From Hyphomicrobium sp. (lineage in GTDB: Bacteria; Pseudomonadota; Alphaproteobacteria; Rhizobiales; Hyphomicrobiaceae): a stretch of DNA of 64,000 nucleotides. The number at the start of each line of letters is the position of its first letter. Positions within the stretch are counted from its first letter, which is position 1. The position numbers and the translations under genes are program-made. The stretch is taken from positions 62,001 through 126,000 of the forward strand of contig JADJVG010000002.1 of NCBI GenBank assembly GCA_016716675.1, in the 5' to 3' direction. The notes beneath the pieces are model-generated. The model was not told where the DNA came from. It saw only the letters and a program-made list of their open reading frames with translations, and did no database searches. Below are positions 8,627 to 18,060 of this stretch, piece by piece.

Positions 8627-9421
8627 TCATGAATGTTGAGCGCGCGGTCGCGCAGTGCGCGCGCTGAGCGGTTCGGTCGCGAGCAGATAGGCAAACATCG
8701 CCGCGCTTTCCGCATACCGCTTGCCCAGCCGACGCGGGTTGCTCATGAGGCGCCAAGCCCACTCAAGCCCATGGTTGCGCATAATCTCAGGGGCGCGCAC
8801 CTGTTCGCCGGCAATGAAGTCGAGCGCGGCTCCGACGCACACCATGCAGCAGGCAAGGCCCTTGCGCCGGGCGTAATTGGCAAACACTTCCTGCTTGGGC
8901 GCGCCCAAGGCAACGAAGCAGAGCTGTGCGCCGGTGCTGCGGATCTTGTCGATCGCAGCGTCCGCTTCTGGACCTTCTGGATCGAAGGCTTGTGAGGGCG
9001 ACAGTGTGCCAGCGATGTCGAGGGTGCCTTCCGTTCTCATGCTGAGTTCGTCGCCGACGCGCGCCATGACGCCTGGCGACGTTCCGAACAGAAACACCGG
9101 CACATGTTGTTCAGCGGCCGCGTCGATCAGGGGCAGAAACAGGTCGGCGCCGGTTGTGCGTTGAATTGACGTGTCCTGGCGGCGTGCGATCCATGCGATC
9201 GGCCATCCGTCCGCCGTCACGACGTCGGCGTTCTGGTAGGCGGCACGGAAGCGGGCATCGCGTCTCAGCTTGACCGCATGATCAAGGTTGAGCGTGAAAA
9301 CCGCCGATGGCGTCTCCGATTTGGCAAGACGCAGAGTTTCTTGAATTGCGGAGCTGAGATTGGGAGACGTTATTGCGATACCGCAGACCTTGGGCAATTC
9401 GCTCATCGACGCATCTGACAT
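8627..9421 (-). CDS. WecG/TagA/CpsF family glycosyltransferase (GT26)
   Basis: The 264-residue protein carries the family signatures in order: VFTLNLDHAVKLRRD, TADGWPIAWIARR, RTTGADLFLPLIDAA, LGAPKQEVFANYARR, then VGAALDFIAGEQVRAP and GLEWAWRLMSNPRRLGKRY. Family members transfer N-acetylmannosaminuronic acid, ManNAc or glucose-type residues to undecaprenyl-linked intermediates at the inner face of the membrane. The ATG at 9421 has GGAAG at a good distance; an earlier in-frame start would add an unrelated 30 residues. It follows the Wzc-like gene by 144 bases on the same strand and may be co-transcribed. Confidence 0.88.
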   Translation of the reverse strand: MSDASMSELPKVCGIAITSPNLSSAIQETLRLAKSETPSAVFTLNLDHAVKLRRDARFRAAYQNADVVTADGWPIAWIARRQDTSIQRTTGADLFLPLIDAAAEQHVPVFLFGTSPGVMARVGDELSMRTEGTLDIAGTLSPSQAFDPEGPEADAAIDKIRSTGAQLCFVALGAPKQEVFANYARRKGLACCMVCVGAALDFIAGEQVRAPEIMRNHGLEWAWRLMSNPRRLGKRYAESAAMFAYLLATEPLSARTARPRAQHS

Positions 9422-9565
9422 AATACTTCCAACCCCTTGACGCTGACCAGATTTTACCGGCCGGTACTCACAAGTTCTGCAAGTCATAGGCCAATTTACA
9501 ATTTTTCTCAAATTTGAACGATGCCGCAGGTCTTGTCCCGCAGTGAGCCCATCACCGCCTGTTCT

Positions 9566-11803
9566 TCAGCTCCGTGACTGGGGAGGACCGAATGTCAGCA
9601 CCGCACCCGCGATCCGATCCCGTGCGGGATCGAGGATCTCGAGCATCTCATCGACATCAGTGCGGCTGGTGACGCCAGCCCGGCCGACCAGGAACACCTG
9701 GTTGGTTGCAGGCAGCAGCGTGGTTGCGGCTTCATCGTCAAGCAAGGCGCCGGCGTCGATGAATACCCAATCATAATCCTGGCTGACGAGATTGAGGCCG
9801 GCAACCAAGCGGCGGCGCTGCTGAATGCGAAGTGTCCTCAGATCAGCGAGGGCGATGGGCAGGAACGACAGCCCCGAGCGGGCGTCGCGCGTCGTGATTC
9901 TGTTGAGGTGCTCTTTGCTATCCAGAATGACCGTCGTCGATTTGGCGAGATTGGCCGCAAAGACGGACGAAAGTTCCGGGTTGATCGATGTGGCATCGAC
10001 GAGCAGCACGCGCTCGCCGGAGAGTGCGGCGCTGTAGGCAACGGCCAGGACAGCCGCTGAATTTCCAGTGCCCGAACGTGGTGCTGCGAACATGACCGTA
10101 TTTGGCCGGCCGGCGCGCACCTGCGATTTAATTTTCGAGAGCAAGCGCAAGATGGCTTGATGATAAGCGCCTGCATCGCGATCCGTGCGCGTGCCGAGGG
10201 CCGACAGGAGATCGCTGAATTGAACGCCATACGGCAGATCGCGTGCTCCGGCGGAGGTCGAGGCTGAGCGCAATTCCGGAATGACCGACACGCTCGGTAT
10301 GCCGGTCTGTTCAAAGAAGTGACCGGCAGTCTTCACGGTCGTTTCCGAATTGCCGTCGCGCAATGCCCACGCGGCGCCGATACCAAGGCCAGAGAGCAGG
10401 CTCATGGCGAGTACCAGGAACGGCATGGGTTTCGACGGTGCATTCGGCACGTCCGGCGGGCTGATGACGCGCGCATCAGGTGATGTAATGCTTTCCTGCT
10501 GCTCCGTTTCCTTGGAGCGCGCCAGAAATGTCTTGAGCAGATCCCGGCTGGCCGCCACGTCCTGATCCAGTTCGCGGGCGCGGATTTGTGCGGTATTGAG
10601 CGTTGAAACTTCCTGCTTGGACTTGTCGATCTGCTGGGCGAGTTCCTTTACGCGGTTAGCGGAAACCTGGAACTCGCTTTCCGCTGCCGTCGCGACGCGG
10701 TGGAGTTCGGCGGCGATCTGCTTTTTGACGGAATTAAGCTGCGAGCGCACGTCGATCATCACCGGATGACCGGGCTGGAGCTGCGAGGAGAGCGATGCTT
10801 CGCGGCGTGCAACTTGTGCATATTGTTCGCGCAATTTCGCAATGAGGCCGGTGCGGCCGGCGTCCCCCAAGACGTCAGGTTCAGCGCCGGCTTTGATGGC
10901 CGACTGGATCTGATCACGGCGGGCCTTGTCTTCAGCGGCAACGGCGCGGGCGGCAACCAGCTCGGCGTTCATGCGCGTCAATTGCTGCTCGTTTACGACG
11001 TCGCCTTCGGACGTCAGAATTTTGTTGGCTTTCTTGTATTCATCGGCCCGCAATTCAGCGTCACGCACCTGTTTGCGCAGTTCGTCCAAACGCGATTCAA
11101 TGAGCATGGTGGTGCGCTTGGCATCATCGCTCTTCGTTCTGGTTTGATCGGAAAAATAGGCGTCGATAACGGTTTGCGCGATCAGCGCGGCTTTCTGCGG
11201 CACGGCGGATGATGCGGTGATATCGAGCACGTAAGTCTTCTGTGCGCGCGACACCTTCAGAAATTTCCGCAATGATATGAGTGCCCGCTCTTCGGGGCTT
11301 GTTTCGGTCTTGCCGCGGATGAAGAAGCCTGAGATCGCCCGCTTGAGCGGCGATGACTCAGCAGCAAATTCAGGATCAGAGCCAAGTTTCAGTATTTTGA
11401 CGACCTTCTTCAGAACGCCATCCGACGTGATGATGGCGACCTGGCTTTCGAGCAAGGTCGTGTCGGAGCCGATGCCACCGGGCACGGCTTCATCTACCTT
11501 GCGGGCGCGGGGATCAACGAACAGTGACGCTGTTGACGAATACATCGGCGTCGCCAACCACAGATACGTCAGGCCGAGGAGCAAGGTTGCAAGTGTTGAA
11601 ATTCCAACCTTGCGTTTGTTTGCCCAGAGCCGTCCGAGGATACTGCCGAGGTCACTGGTGTTGGTCTGGCGGGGATCGACAGCATTGGCAAATGCACCAA
11701 GTCTGCGGCCGGGCCACGGGTTCGTAACCACACTTGGCCGCCAAGGGGCATTGAAGGAACGACCTTCGGTAACCTGGCTCAAACGCGACGCAGACTGTAC
11801 CAT
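9566..11803 (-). CDS. Wzc-like polysaccharide co-polymerase with degenerate BY-kinase domain
   Basis: The 745-residue protein has a first membrane helix near residues 70-87, a Wzz-type periplasmic domain with long coiled coil (about 230-430), a proline-rich segment PPDVPNAPSKPMP and a second helix near 461-481, then a cytoplasmic P-loop kinase-like domain. Its Walker A reads APRSGTGNS at 574-582: the invariant Lys is Asn581. Walker A' (VLLVDATS, Asp603) and Walker B (VFIDAG, Asp683) remain. There is no tyrosine-rich tail. It probably controls chain length and export through the Wzz part, while tyrosine kinase activity is doubtful. Start chosen at 11803 with AAGG upstream. Confidence 0.87.
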   Translation of the reverse strand: MVQSASRLSQVTEGRSFNAPWRPSVVTNPWPGRRLGAFANAVDPRQTNTSDLGSILGRLWANKRKVGISTLATLLLGLTYLWLATPMYSSTASLFVDPRARKVDEAVPGGIGSDTTLLESQVAIITSDGVLKKVVKILKLGSDPEFAAESSPLKRAISGFFIRGKTETSPEERALISLRKFLKVSRAQKTYVLDITASSAVPQKAALIAQTVIDAYFSDQTRTKSDDAKRTTMLIESRLDELRKQVRDAELRADEYKKANKILTSEGDVVNEQQLTRMNAELVAARAVAAEDKARRDQIQSAIKAGAEPDVLGDAGRTGLIAKLREQYAQVARREASLSSQLQPGHPVMIDVRSQLNSVKKQIAAELHRVATAAESEFQVSANRVKELAQQIDKSKQEVSTLNTAQIRARELDQDVAASRDLLKTFLARSKETEQQESITSPDARVISPPDVPNAPSKPMPFLVLAMSLLSGLGIGAAWALRDGNSETTVKTAGHFFEQTGIPSVSVIPELRSASTSAGARDLPYGVQFSDLLSALGTRTDRDAGAYHQAILRLLSKIKSQVRAGRPNTVMFAAPRSGTGNSAAVLAVAYSAALSGERVLLVDATSINPELSSVFAANLAKSTTVILDSKEHLNRITTRDARSGLSFLPIALADLRTLRIQQRRRLVAGLNLVSQDYDWVFIDAGALLDDEAATTLLPATNQVFLVGRAGVTSRTDVDEMLEILDPARDRIAGAVLTFGPPQSRS

Positions 11804-12017
11804 TTTAGAACCTTAGCGGCATCAATAGGGGAAAGTCGTGGTGTTTTCAGCACCCTGACATCGATCTTTGGCAGAGATCAGACGCGTGATCTCCTGCGAC
11901 GAGGGGCTTTGCAAGCCGCGTGCCCTGTTGAGGGATGAGCCACGATCGCACCAGCAGGAGGCGTCAACCTATGCGGATGGCGCATTCCAGTTGACCGCCT
12001 ACGGACCCTGACTGACA

Positions 12018-12036
12018 TATAAGGCCGACTTATAAG
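12018..12036. promoter_or_regulatory. TATAAG inverted repeat in the EPS divergent promoter region
   Basis: TATAAG-gccga-CTTATA (12018-12034) is a 6-base inverted repeat, and CTTATAAG at 12029-12036 is itself palindromic. Another TATAAG occurs near 12068. This AT-rich cluster lies between the divergent Wzc-like and WbaP-like genes and could be a promoter element or regulator site. Confidence 0.3.
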
Positions 12037-12116
12037 ATGGCGTCCGTTAAGTGGAATATGCGGTGCGTATAAGTGTTTCTACGAGGCACCCATTTTAACT
12101 GCTCGAAGAAAACGTC

Positions 12117-12140
12117 ACCTCAAACGCGCGCGTTTGAGGT
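12117..12140. promoter_or_regulatory. 24-bp perfect palindrome upstream of the WbaP-like gene
   Basis: The left half is ACCTCAAACGCG and the right half is its exact reverse complement, giving 24 symmetric bases with no spacer. It lies about 130 bases before the priming transferase start and about 315 bases from the Wzc-like start. No T-run follows. The symmetry fits a dimeric regulator operator; a cruciform or a terminator stem is less likely. Confidence 0.55.
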
Positions 12141-12158
12141 ATGAGTTTCGCACTGATG

Positions 12159-12190
12159 TCCACACTGGCATCTATCCACACTGGCATCTA
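12159..12190 (+). repeat. Perfect 16-bp tandem repeat, two units
   Basis: TCCACACTGGCATCTA occurs twice back to back (12159-12174 and 12175-12190) without mismatch, 80 bases before the WbaP-like start. It may be a replication-slippage duplication that changes spacing in the leader, or a paired binding site. Confidence 0.8.
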
Positions 12191-12270
12191 ATAGGGCGAT
12201 CTCACAGGCGATCGACGAACTTGAGGTTGTTATTTCGAAACCAGACTGAAATTGGAATTGGCGGGTCATC

Positions 12271-13713
12271 GTGTTTGGTAGCATTGGGCGTAGCGGAATT
12301 AGCAAGACACAGTCGGTGTCACGATTTACATTTTCAAGCACGGCGTTCGCGGCAGCTTCATTTCTCACCGAGTTGATGTGCATCTTCGCGACGGCCACTA
12401 TCACCGGCGTCATCTACCATTCGGCGATGTATGGCAATATCGGTCCGCTTGGGTCCTACGCGGATATCGGAGGCATCACCGGCCTCGTCTACGCTCTGAC
12501 GTTTCTCATCCGCGATGAATACAGTGTTGTGAGCTTGCTCGAAGGCCATCGCGACAACATGCGCGTGCTGCTGGTCTGGAGCCTCGCATTCGTAACGCTT
12601 GCGGCTGTCGGTTTCTTGACCAAGAGCACGTCGCTTTTCTCGCGTGGTTGGCTGTTGACGTTCTATTCGAGCGGTCTGGTTGTGGTGCTGGCGCTCAACA
12701 TCGGCGTGCAGCGTTCTCTTGCCGCGTTGATCAATCGCGGTGTCGTGCGCCGTCGCAAGTTGATGATTGTCGGCACGGAAGACGACGTGGTTCGTCTCGA
12801 ACGCGAAATTTCGGACGGCGCCGCGAGTGTCTATGTTGCTGCCCGCGCAATCATGCCGACGTCCGGCCATGACCCGGCAGCCAGCAAAGTGGCGCTGGAT
12901 CGCGCTGCCGCCAACGCGCGTGCGCTTGGTATCGAAGATGTCGTGATATCGAGCGGTCTGTCGCGTCCGGATTTCCTGGACGCGTCGATTTCCGCATTCC
13001 ATCTGCTGCCGGTTGCCATCCACGTCGGCGCGGGCGGGCTTTTGAGCCGGTTCAAGGACGCGGAGATCGCGCGCTTTGGGCGCGCAACCACATTGTCATT
13101 GACGCGCCATCCTCTCGGCCCGTTCGAGGCGCTGTCTAAGCGTGCGTTCGATATCGTTTCGTCAGGTCTTGCTCTCGTGCTGTTGAGCCCGCTGTTTCTG
13201 GTCATTGCGATTTTGATCAAGCGCGATTCTCCAGGACCAGTGTTTTTCCGGCAGCGCCGCCGTGGCTACAACCTCGTCGAATTCGGGATCTGGAAGTTCC
13301 GCACCATGACGGCGCTCGAAGATGGTGCAGTGGTGCGTCAGGCGACCCAGAACGATGCGCGCGTGACCAAGATCGGCAAGTTTTTGCGTCAGTATTCGCT
13401 CGACGAGTTGCCGCAATTGATCAACGTGTTGCGCGGAGAAATGTCGCTTGTCGGGCCGCGTCCGCATGCCGTCGCGCATGACGAGTTCTTCGAAAAGCGG
13501 ATCGCCATGTACCCGCGCCGCCTCAACATGAAGCCTGGCATTACGGGCTGGGCGCAGGTCAACGGCTTCCGTGGCGCGACGGAAACCGACGAGAAAATGA
13601 GCAACCGCGTCGATCACGATCTGTATTACATCGACAATTGGTCGGTCGCGTTCGACATTTATATCGTGTTGCTGACCATTTTCTCGCGCAAGGCGTCTCA
13701 GAACGCCTACTAA
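12271..13713 (+). CDS. Undecaprenyl-phosphate sugar-1-phosphate transferase (WbaP/WcaJ-like priming enzyme)
   Basis: The 480-residue protein has several N-terminal membrane segments, a central cytoplasmic CoA-binding-like domain (RRKLMIVGTEDDVVRLE) and a C-terminal polyprenyl-phosphate glycosylphosphotransferase domain: SKRAFDIVSSGLALVLLSPL, FRQRRRGYNLVEFGIWKFRT, SLDELPQLINVLRGEMSLVG, PGITGWAQVNGFRG and DLYYIDNWSV. The Asp-Glu pair in LDEL is the catalytic dyad of this family. It transfers a sugar-1-phosphate from UDP-sugar to undecaprenyl phosphate, the first committed step of EPS assembly. The GTG at 12271 is the likeliest start, with a weak GGCGGG upstream. Confidence 0.9.
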   Translation: MFGSIGRSGISKTQSVSRFTFSSTAFAAASFLTELMCIFATATITGVIYHSAMYGNIGPLGSYADIGGITGLVYALTFLIRDEYSVVSLLEGHRDNMRVLLVWSLAFVTLAAVGFLTKSTSLFSRGWLLTFYSSGLVVVLALNIGVQRSLAALINRGVVRRRKLMIVGTEDDVVRLEREISDGAASVYVAARAIMPTSGHDPAASKVALDRAAANARALGIEDVVISSGLSRPDFLDASISAFHLLPVAIHVGAGGLLSRFKDAEIARFGRATTLSLTRHPLGPFEALSKRAFDIVSSGLALVLLSPLFLVIAILIKRDSPGPVFFRQRRRGYNLVEFGIWKFRTMTALEDGAVVRQATQNDARVTKIGKFLRQYSLDELPQLINVLRGEMSLVGPRPHAVAHDEFFEKRIAMYPRRLNMKPGITGWAQVNGFRGATETDEKMSNRVDHDLYYIDNWSVAFDIYIVLLTIFSRKASQNAY

Positions 13714-13782
13714 CGCTTGCGGCGGCGCATCGATTGAGTTGCGCGGCAGTCGCTTCAGAAACACGCGAGCCAGCGCCGATAA

Positions 13783-15120
13783 TCAGCGCTCACGGAAGCT
13801 GTGAGACATCATGTCGGACAGCGGTTTCAAGAAATACGACAAGATCGTGCGCGACTGCGTCTCCAAATAGACCTCCGCCGGCATTCCTGGCACTAGGCGT
13901 TGAGCGCTGTCGAGCTTGAGAAACTGTTCGGGTGGCACTTCGACTTGGGTCGTATAGAATGCGCCACCATCCTTATCGGTGATCTCCGCCGCCGATATCT
14001 TGCGCACGATACCTTCGAGACGTGGCGTGACGTGGCTGTCGAACGACGAAAAGCGCACATTCGCGATTTGCCCGATGCGAACCTTGTCGATCTCCTGCGG
14101 CTTGATCCGGGCCTCGATGAGAAGCTTGCGATCTTCAGGGATGATCTGCAGCAATGAACTGCCGGGTTGAATGACGCCACCTTCGGTGTGGACCGCGATG
14201 GCGTGGACAAGACCCGCCGCCGGCGCGCGAATGTCAGTGCGCGCCAATTTATCGGTGATCGTTTTCAGCGCTTCGGATTGTTCGGCAAGACCGGCCTGCA
14301 CCTTCTGTAGGTCTTCGGCCGCCTGCTGCGAGTATTCCTTTTCGATCTGGGCGAGGCGGGTCTCGGCCTCGCCTTGCGCTGATTTCAACTTCGCGATCTG
14401 CGCCTTCAGATTAATGAGGTCGCCGCGAATGCGGACGTTTTCACGCTGCAGCGGCCCGATGCGCTGCATATTGACGAAGCCCTTTTCGAACAGCGGCCGC
14501 ACGTTCGAGAGTTCGAGTTCGTTGAGCACCAGTTCTTTCTTGCGCGATTCAAGCTGGCCGTTGGCGCCCGTCAATTCGCTGGACGTCTGCGCGATGCGCT
14601 GGTTCAGCATTTGCTGTTGACCGAGGAAGGCGATGCGCCGGGCGTCGAACAGCGCCTTCTGTGCCTCGAACAGCCGGATATTCTGCGCCGCCGTCATATC
14701 GACGCTTGCGGGTGCGCTGAACTGCTCGTGTAGGTCGCGCTCTGCCAGCAGGCGGGCTTCCTGGATCGCGAGGTCATTGAACTTGGCGGTTGTCGCGTCC
14801 ATGTTGGCGCGCGCTTGCGTATCGTCCAGGCGCACGAGAACGTCGCCCGATTTTACGCGGTCGCCGTTGTGCACCAGGATTTTCGAGACGATACCGCCCT
14901 CCAGATGCTGCACGGTTTGGTATTCGCCTTCAACGGCCACCGTGCCGCTCGTGACGACGGCGCCCGATACCGAGAACAGCATCGAGCCGGCCAGTAGTCC
15001 GCCGCACAGGTAGGTCACCGTGCGCATGCCGTAACGCACCCACGGCTCTGTCGCATGCCAATCCATGCTGACTTCGGGGGCGGGGGGCGCGGCGCTGAAG
15101 TATGACAGGAGCTTCATCAC
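13783..15120 (-). CDS. Type I secretion membrane fusion protein, HlyD family
   Basis: The 445-residue protein has one N-terminal membrane helix (residues ~32-55), a biotinyl-lipoyl-like half (VQHLEGGIVSKILVHNGDRV), a long coiled-coil hairpin (about 85-285) and the closing half-motif TDIRAPAAGLVHAIAVHTEG followed by a beta-barrel region. This is the PrsE/PrtE type of adaptor linking the ABC ATPase to an outer-membrane TolC channel. Its ATG overlaps the stop of the ABC gene (ATGA at 15117-15120). No TolC homologue is in the window. The RTX glycosidase at 20052-22073 is a plausible substrate. Confidence 0.92.
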   Translation of the reverse strand: MMKLLSYFSAAPPAPEVSMDWHATEPWVRYGMRTVTYLCGGLLAGSMLFSVSGAVVTSGTVAVEGEYQTVQHLEGGIVSKILVHNGDRVKSGDVLVRLDDTQARANMDATTAKFNDLAIQEARLLAERDLHEQFSAPASVDMTAAQNIRLFEAQKALFDARRIAFLGQQQMLNQRIAQTSSELTGANGQLESRKKELVLNELELSNVRPLFEKGFVNMQRIGPLQRENVRIRGDLINLKAQIAKLKSAQGEAETRLAQIEKEYSQQAAEDLQKVQAGLAEQSEALKTITDKLARTDIRAPAAGLVHAIAVHTEGGVIQPGSSLLQIIPEDRKLLIEARIKPQEIDKVRIGQIANVRFSSFDSHVTPRLEGIVRKISAAEITDKDGGAFYTTQVEVPPEQFLKLDSAQRLVPGMPAEVYLETQSRTILSYFLKPLSDMMSHSFRER

Positions 15121-17339
15121 CCATCGCTCCCGGTCGCCCGCACGGCGGGGGCGTCTGGATTGGGTGAAATCGCTGAAGACCCAGCGGGCGTGTCCGGCGC
15201 TATGCGGTCGGTCGCGCGGCGCGCCGGGGTTGTACCCTGAAACAGCTTCATGATCTCGGCGCGCGGCCCGAATGCGCGCTGTTGACCCTTTTCGAGCAAC
15301 AGCAGCAGGTCGGCTTTGCCGATGGCTTGCACGCGGTGCGATACGAGAATGACGGTCTGACCGCGTTGACGCATACCGTCAATCGCCGCTGACAAGGCTT
15401 CGTCGCCGATGCGATCCAGGTTCGAATTCGGCTCGTCGAGGACGATGAGCGGCGGCGTGCTGAACAGCGCCCGTGCCAGCGCGATACGCTGGCGCTGGCC
15501 ACCGGAAAGATATGTCGCGTAGTTGCCGAGTTCGGTCTCATAGCCCTTCGGCAGTCCGAGAATGAGCTCGTGGGCATACGCCTGCTTGGCGGCCTCTATG
15601 ACCTGTTCGTCAGCGGCGTCGTCGCGGAAGCGAGCGATGTTTTGTTTGACGGTGCCGGAGAACAGCTCGACGCTTTGGGGCAGGTAGCCGATGTGCTTGC
15701 CGAGGTCTTCTGCGTGCCATTGATCGAGGCGTGCACCATCAAGCGTAACCGCGCCACCAAAGGTCGGCCACAGCCCGGCGATCGCGCGCACCAAGGTGGA
15801 TTTGCCCGATGCACTGGGGCCGATGATGGCCAGCATCTGACCGGGAGAGACCTTGAAGGAGATGCCGTTCAAAATGACGTTGCGCGTTTCAGGGGCCGCG
15901 ACGCGAATGTTCTGCACCTCAAGAACGCCGCGCGGACGCGGCAACTCGGTGCGGCTGCGTTGCGGCGGCGCGTAGCTCAACACGTCTTCGAGCTTATGGA
16001 AGCTCTCGCGCGCTTTTATGAACCCGCGCCAGTGGCCGATGATTTGCTCGACCGGAACCAGTGCGCGTCCGAAGATGATGGTCGCGGCGATGATGGCGCC
16101 AGGGGTGATCGCACCCTGAATGGCGAGGCCGGCTGCAATCGCGAGCATCAGCGATTGCAGCAGTAGGCGCGTGGCCTTGGTGGTGGCTGCGATGCCGCCG
16201 AGCCGGTCGGAGGCGAGCAGTTGCCAACCGAGGCCTTCCTCGTTGAGGGACTGCCAACGCGAGCGGTAGGCGCCGAGCATGCCCATGGCGGTGATGGCTT
16301 CGGCGTTGCGTTGGCCGGTCTCAGCCATGTCTAAGCTTTTGGCGACGGCTTGATTGGCGTGCAGCAGCGGCAAGCGTCCGCGCTGTTCGCTGAGCCAGGC
16401 AAGCCCCAGCAGGATGGCGGTTCCGATGACTGCTGTTACGCCCAAGAGCCAGTGGGTCATGAAGATTACGAAAAGATACACCGGCGTCCATGGCGTATCG
16501 AAAAACGTAATGGGGGCGGGCCCCGACATGAATTGCCGGAAACTGTCGAGTTCCCGCAACGCCGAACCGGCAGCCCCTTGGGTCGCTAGGCTCTTGCGCA
16601 GCGCGGCTTCGAAGATCCGGTTGCTGAGGCGTTGGTCGATCTCGGCGCCGATGCGGCTGATGATGCGCGAGCGCGCCAGTTCGAGCATGCCGATGATGCC
16701 GTACAGGCCGGCTGTGATAGCCGTCAATGTGATGAGTGTCGGGAACGAGCCGGACGACAGGACGCGATCGTAGACTTGCAGCATGAACAGCGGGCCAGCC
16801 AACATCAAAATGTTAATGACGGCTGAAAACAGAAATGTTGCGTTGAGCGCGCGACGGCTGGCGGCAACCGCGTCTTTGACTTCGCTTTCTTTGGGGCCGA
16901 GCAGCCACGACAGAAAAACGCCAAACACCCCGCCGGATGATGCTGCAGCCGGTTTTTTGACACCCGGCCGCACACCCTTCGGCAGTTCGATTTTCTTTTC
17001 AGTGGGCTTCGCTGCGCGCTGAGGGGGTGCCACATGTCCGATGCCTAGCCGCTTGGCCCACACGGATTCGCGTGGCAGCTCCAGCGCCGGATCGGAGTCT
17101 GCGGCAGCGGGCTTCGCGGGCGGGCTTAAGGGCGATGCCTCACTGGAGAGATTTGCAGCTGGCACTGCCGCGTCGTCCGGCGCCTCATCAGGTGAGTCGT
17201 CCTCGCGCACGCCCTGATTTTCGCCTGGAATTGGGGAGATGCCCGGACCAGGGCTGACCAACAGATCCTCGAGCCGCCGCATCGCTGCGGTAAGGCGTTC
17301 TTTGTCTGGATCTTCTTTTTTTTCTTTGCGTCTCGCCAC
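15117..17339 (-). CDS. Type I secretion ABC transporter/ATPase with long N-terminal extension (PrtD type)
   Basis: The 740-residue protein contains a type I secretion membrane domain (from ~165, FLFSAVINILMLAGPLFMLQ) and an ATPase with Walker A GPSASGKST, signature LSGGQRQRIALARAL and Walker B PPLIVLDEPNSNLD, then the H-loop VSHR. PrtD/PrsD relatives usually start around the position of residue 150 here; the first ~150 residues are charged, Pro/Ala-rich and probably disordered. It powers one-step export of C-terminal-signal RTX proteins across both membranes with the adjacent fusion protein. The start ATG at 17339 lies in a region with little ribosome-binding signal, so a later start is conceivable. 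Confidence 0.92.
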   Translation of the reverse strand: MARRKEKKEDPDKERLTAAMRRLEDLLVSPGPGISPIPGENQGVREDDSPDEAPDDAAVPAANLSSEASPLSPPAKPAAADSDPALELPRESVWAKRLGIGHVAPPQRAAKPTEKKIELPKGVRPGVKKPAAASSGGVFGVFLSWLLGPKESEVKDAVAASRRALNATFLFSAVINILMLAGPLFMLQVYDRVLSSGSFPTLITLTAITAGLYGIIGMLELARSRIISRIGAEIDQRLSNRIFEAALRKSLATQGAAGSALRELDSFRQFMSGPAPITFFDTPWTPVYLFVIFMTHWLLGVTAVIGTAILLGLAWLSEQRGRLPLLHANQAVAKSLDMAETGQRNAEAITAMGMLGAYRSRWQSLNEEGLGWQLLASDRLGGIAATTKATRLLLQSLMLAIAAGLAIQGAITPGAIIAATIIFGRALVPVEQIIGHWRGFIKARESFHKLEDVLSYAPPQRSRTELPRPRGVLEVQNIRVAAPETRNVILNGISFKVSPGQMLAIIGPSASGKSTLVRAIAGLWPTFGGAVTLDGARLDQWHAEDLGKHIGYLPQSVELFSGTVKQNIARFRDDAADEQVIEAAKQAYAHELILGLPKGYETELGNYATYLSGGQRQRIALARALFSTPPLIVLDEPNSNLDRIGDEALSAAIDGMRQRGQTVILVSHRVQAIGKADLLLLLEKGQQRAFGPRAEIMKLFQGTTPARRATDRIAPDTPAGSSAISPNPDAPAVRATGSDG

Positions 17340-17634
17340 GTGCCTGCCCCAGATCAGTCATCGACGATTCGTGCCTGTTGGCACAGCTGGGCAGCGGCTT
17401 TTTTCCGGCGATGCAACCGATTGGCATCACTTTATATATTAGAGATAAAGTCTTTCATTAACTACGCGAAGCGGTTTTGCCTCGGCCAGTGCGCCGGGAT
17501 ATCGGAAGGCCCGATTTTAAAGGCGTTTTGACGAATCGTTTTTAACGCCGCTTTAGGTGGAGTAAGTAATGCTTACCGCAGCGTTTACCGGGGTTTTGCA
17601 GTTCAGTCGCCCTGGCAGCCGAGGAGTATGAGTA

Positions 17635-18024
17635 ATGCGTTTGAAGAGCCTGATGGCGCTGGCCGTGACGATTGCGTCGCTCGGTATGGTCGCCGCCCCC
17701 CAACCCGCGTCCGCAACATTTTGGGATCGTCCCGACCAGCCAGCCGGCTGGGGTCATGTGCGCACCGTTCGTCACTGGGTTTATTACCCGCGCTACCGCC
17801 ACGTCTACGTGAAGCACACCACCACCGACCCTTACGCCTATCGCTACGCGCCGCGCGGCTATTATCCGTACTACAATTCAGGTTACTGGGGCGGGCCGCG
17901 CATCAAGCGTTTCCGTGGTCATCTACCGCCGTATTATGAAGCCTGGGGCACATCGCGCCGTGGCTACAACCACGTCCAATGGCATCGCCGTCACCATGAT
18001 GGCCATCCCCGGGGCGATTGGTAA
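17635..18024 (+). CDS. Small secreted Tyr/His/Arg-rich protein of unknown function
   Basis: This 129-residue protein has a clear Sec signal peptide (MRLKSLMALAVTIASLGMVA, cleavage likely after ASA) and a mature part very rich in Tyr, His, Arg and Pro, with blocks such as YYPRYRHVYVKH and GYYPYYNSGYWGG. There is no cysteine and no catalytic motif. AGGAG lies about nine bases before the ATG. I do not recognise the family; it may be periplasmic or surface-exposed. It is divergent from the secretion operon. Confidence 0.75.
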   Translation: MRLKSLMALAVTIASLGMVAAPQPASATFWDRPDQPAGWGHVRTVRHWVYYPRYRHVYVKHTTTDPYAYRYAPRGYYPYYNSGYWGGPRIKRFRGHLPPYYEAWGTSRRGYNHVQWHRRHHDGHPRGDW

Positions 18025-18060
18025 GTCCTGAGCATTCCAAGCCTGTCTCGAGCGTGAATT

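Noticed and set aside
15117..17339. Considered an EPS or lipid exporter ABC protein because of the neighbouring EPS genes
   Set aside because: The coupled HlyD-type fusion protein and PrtD-like membrane domain indicate type I protein secretion.
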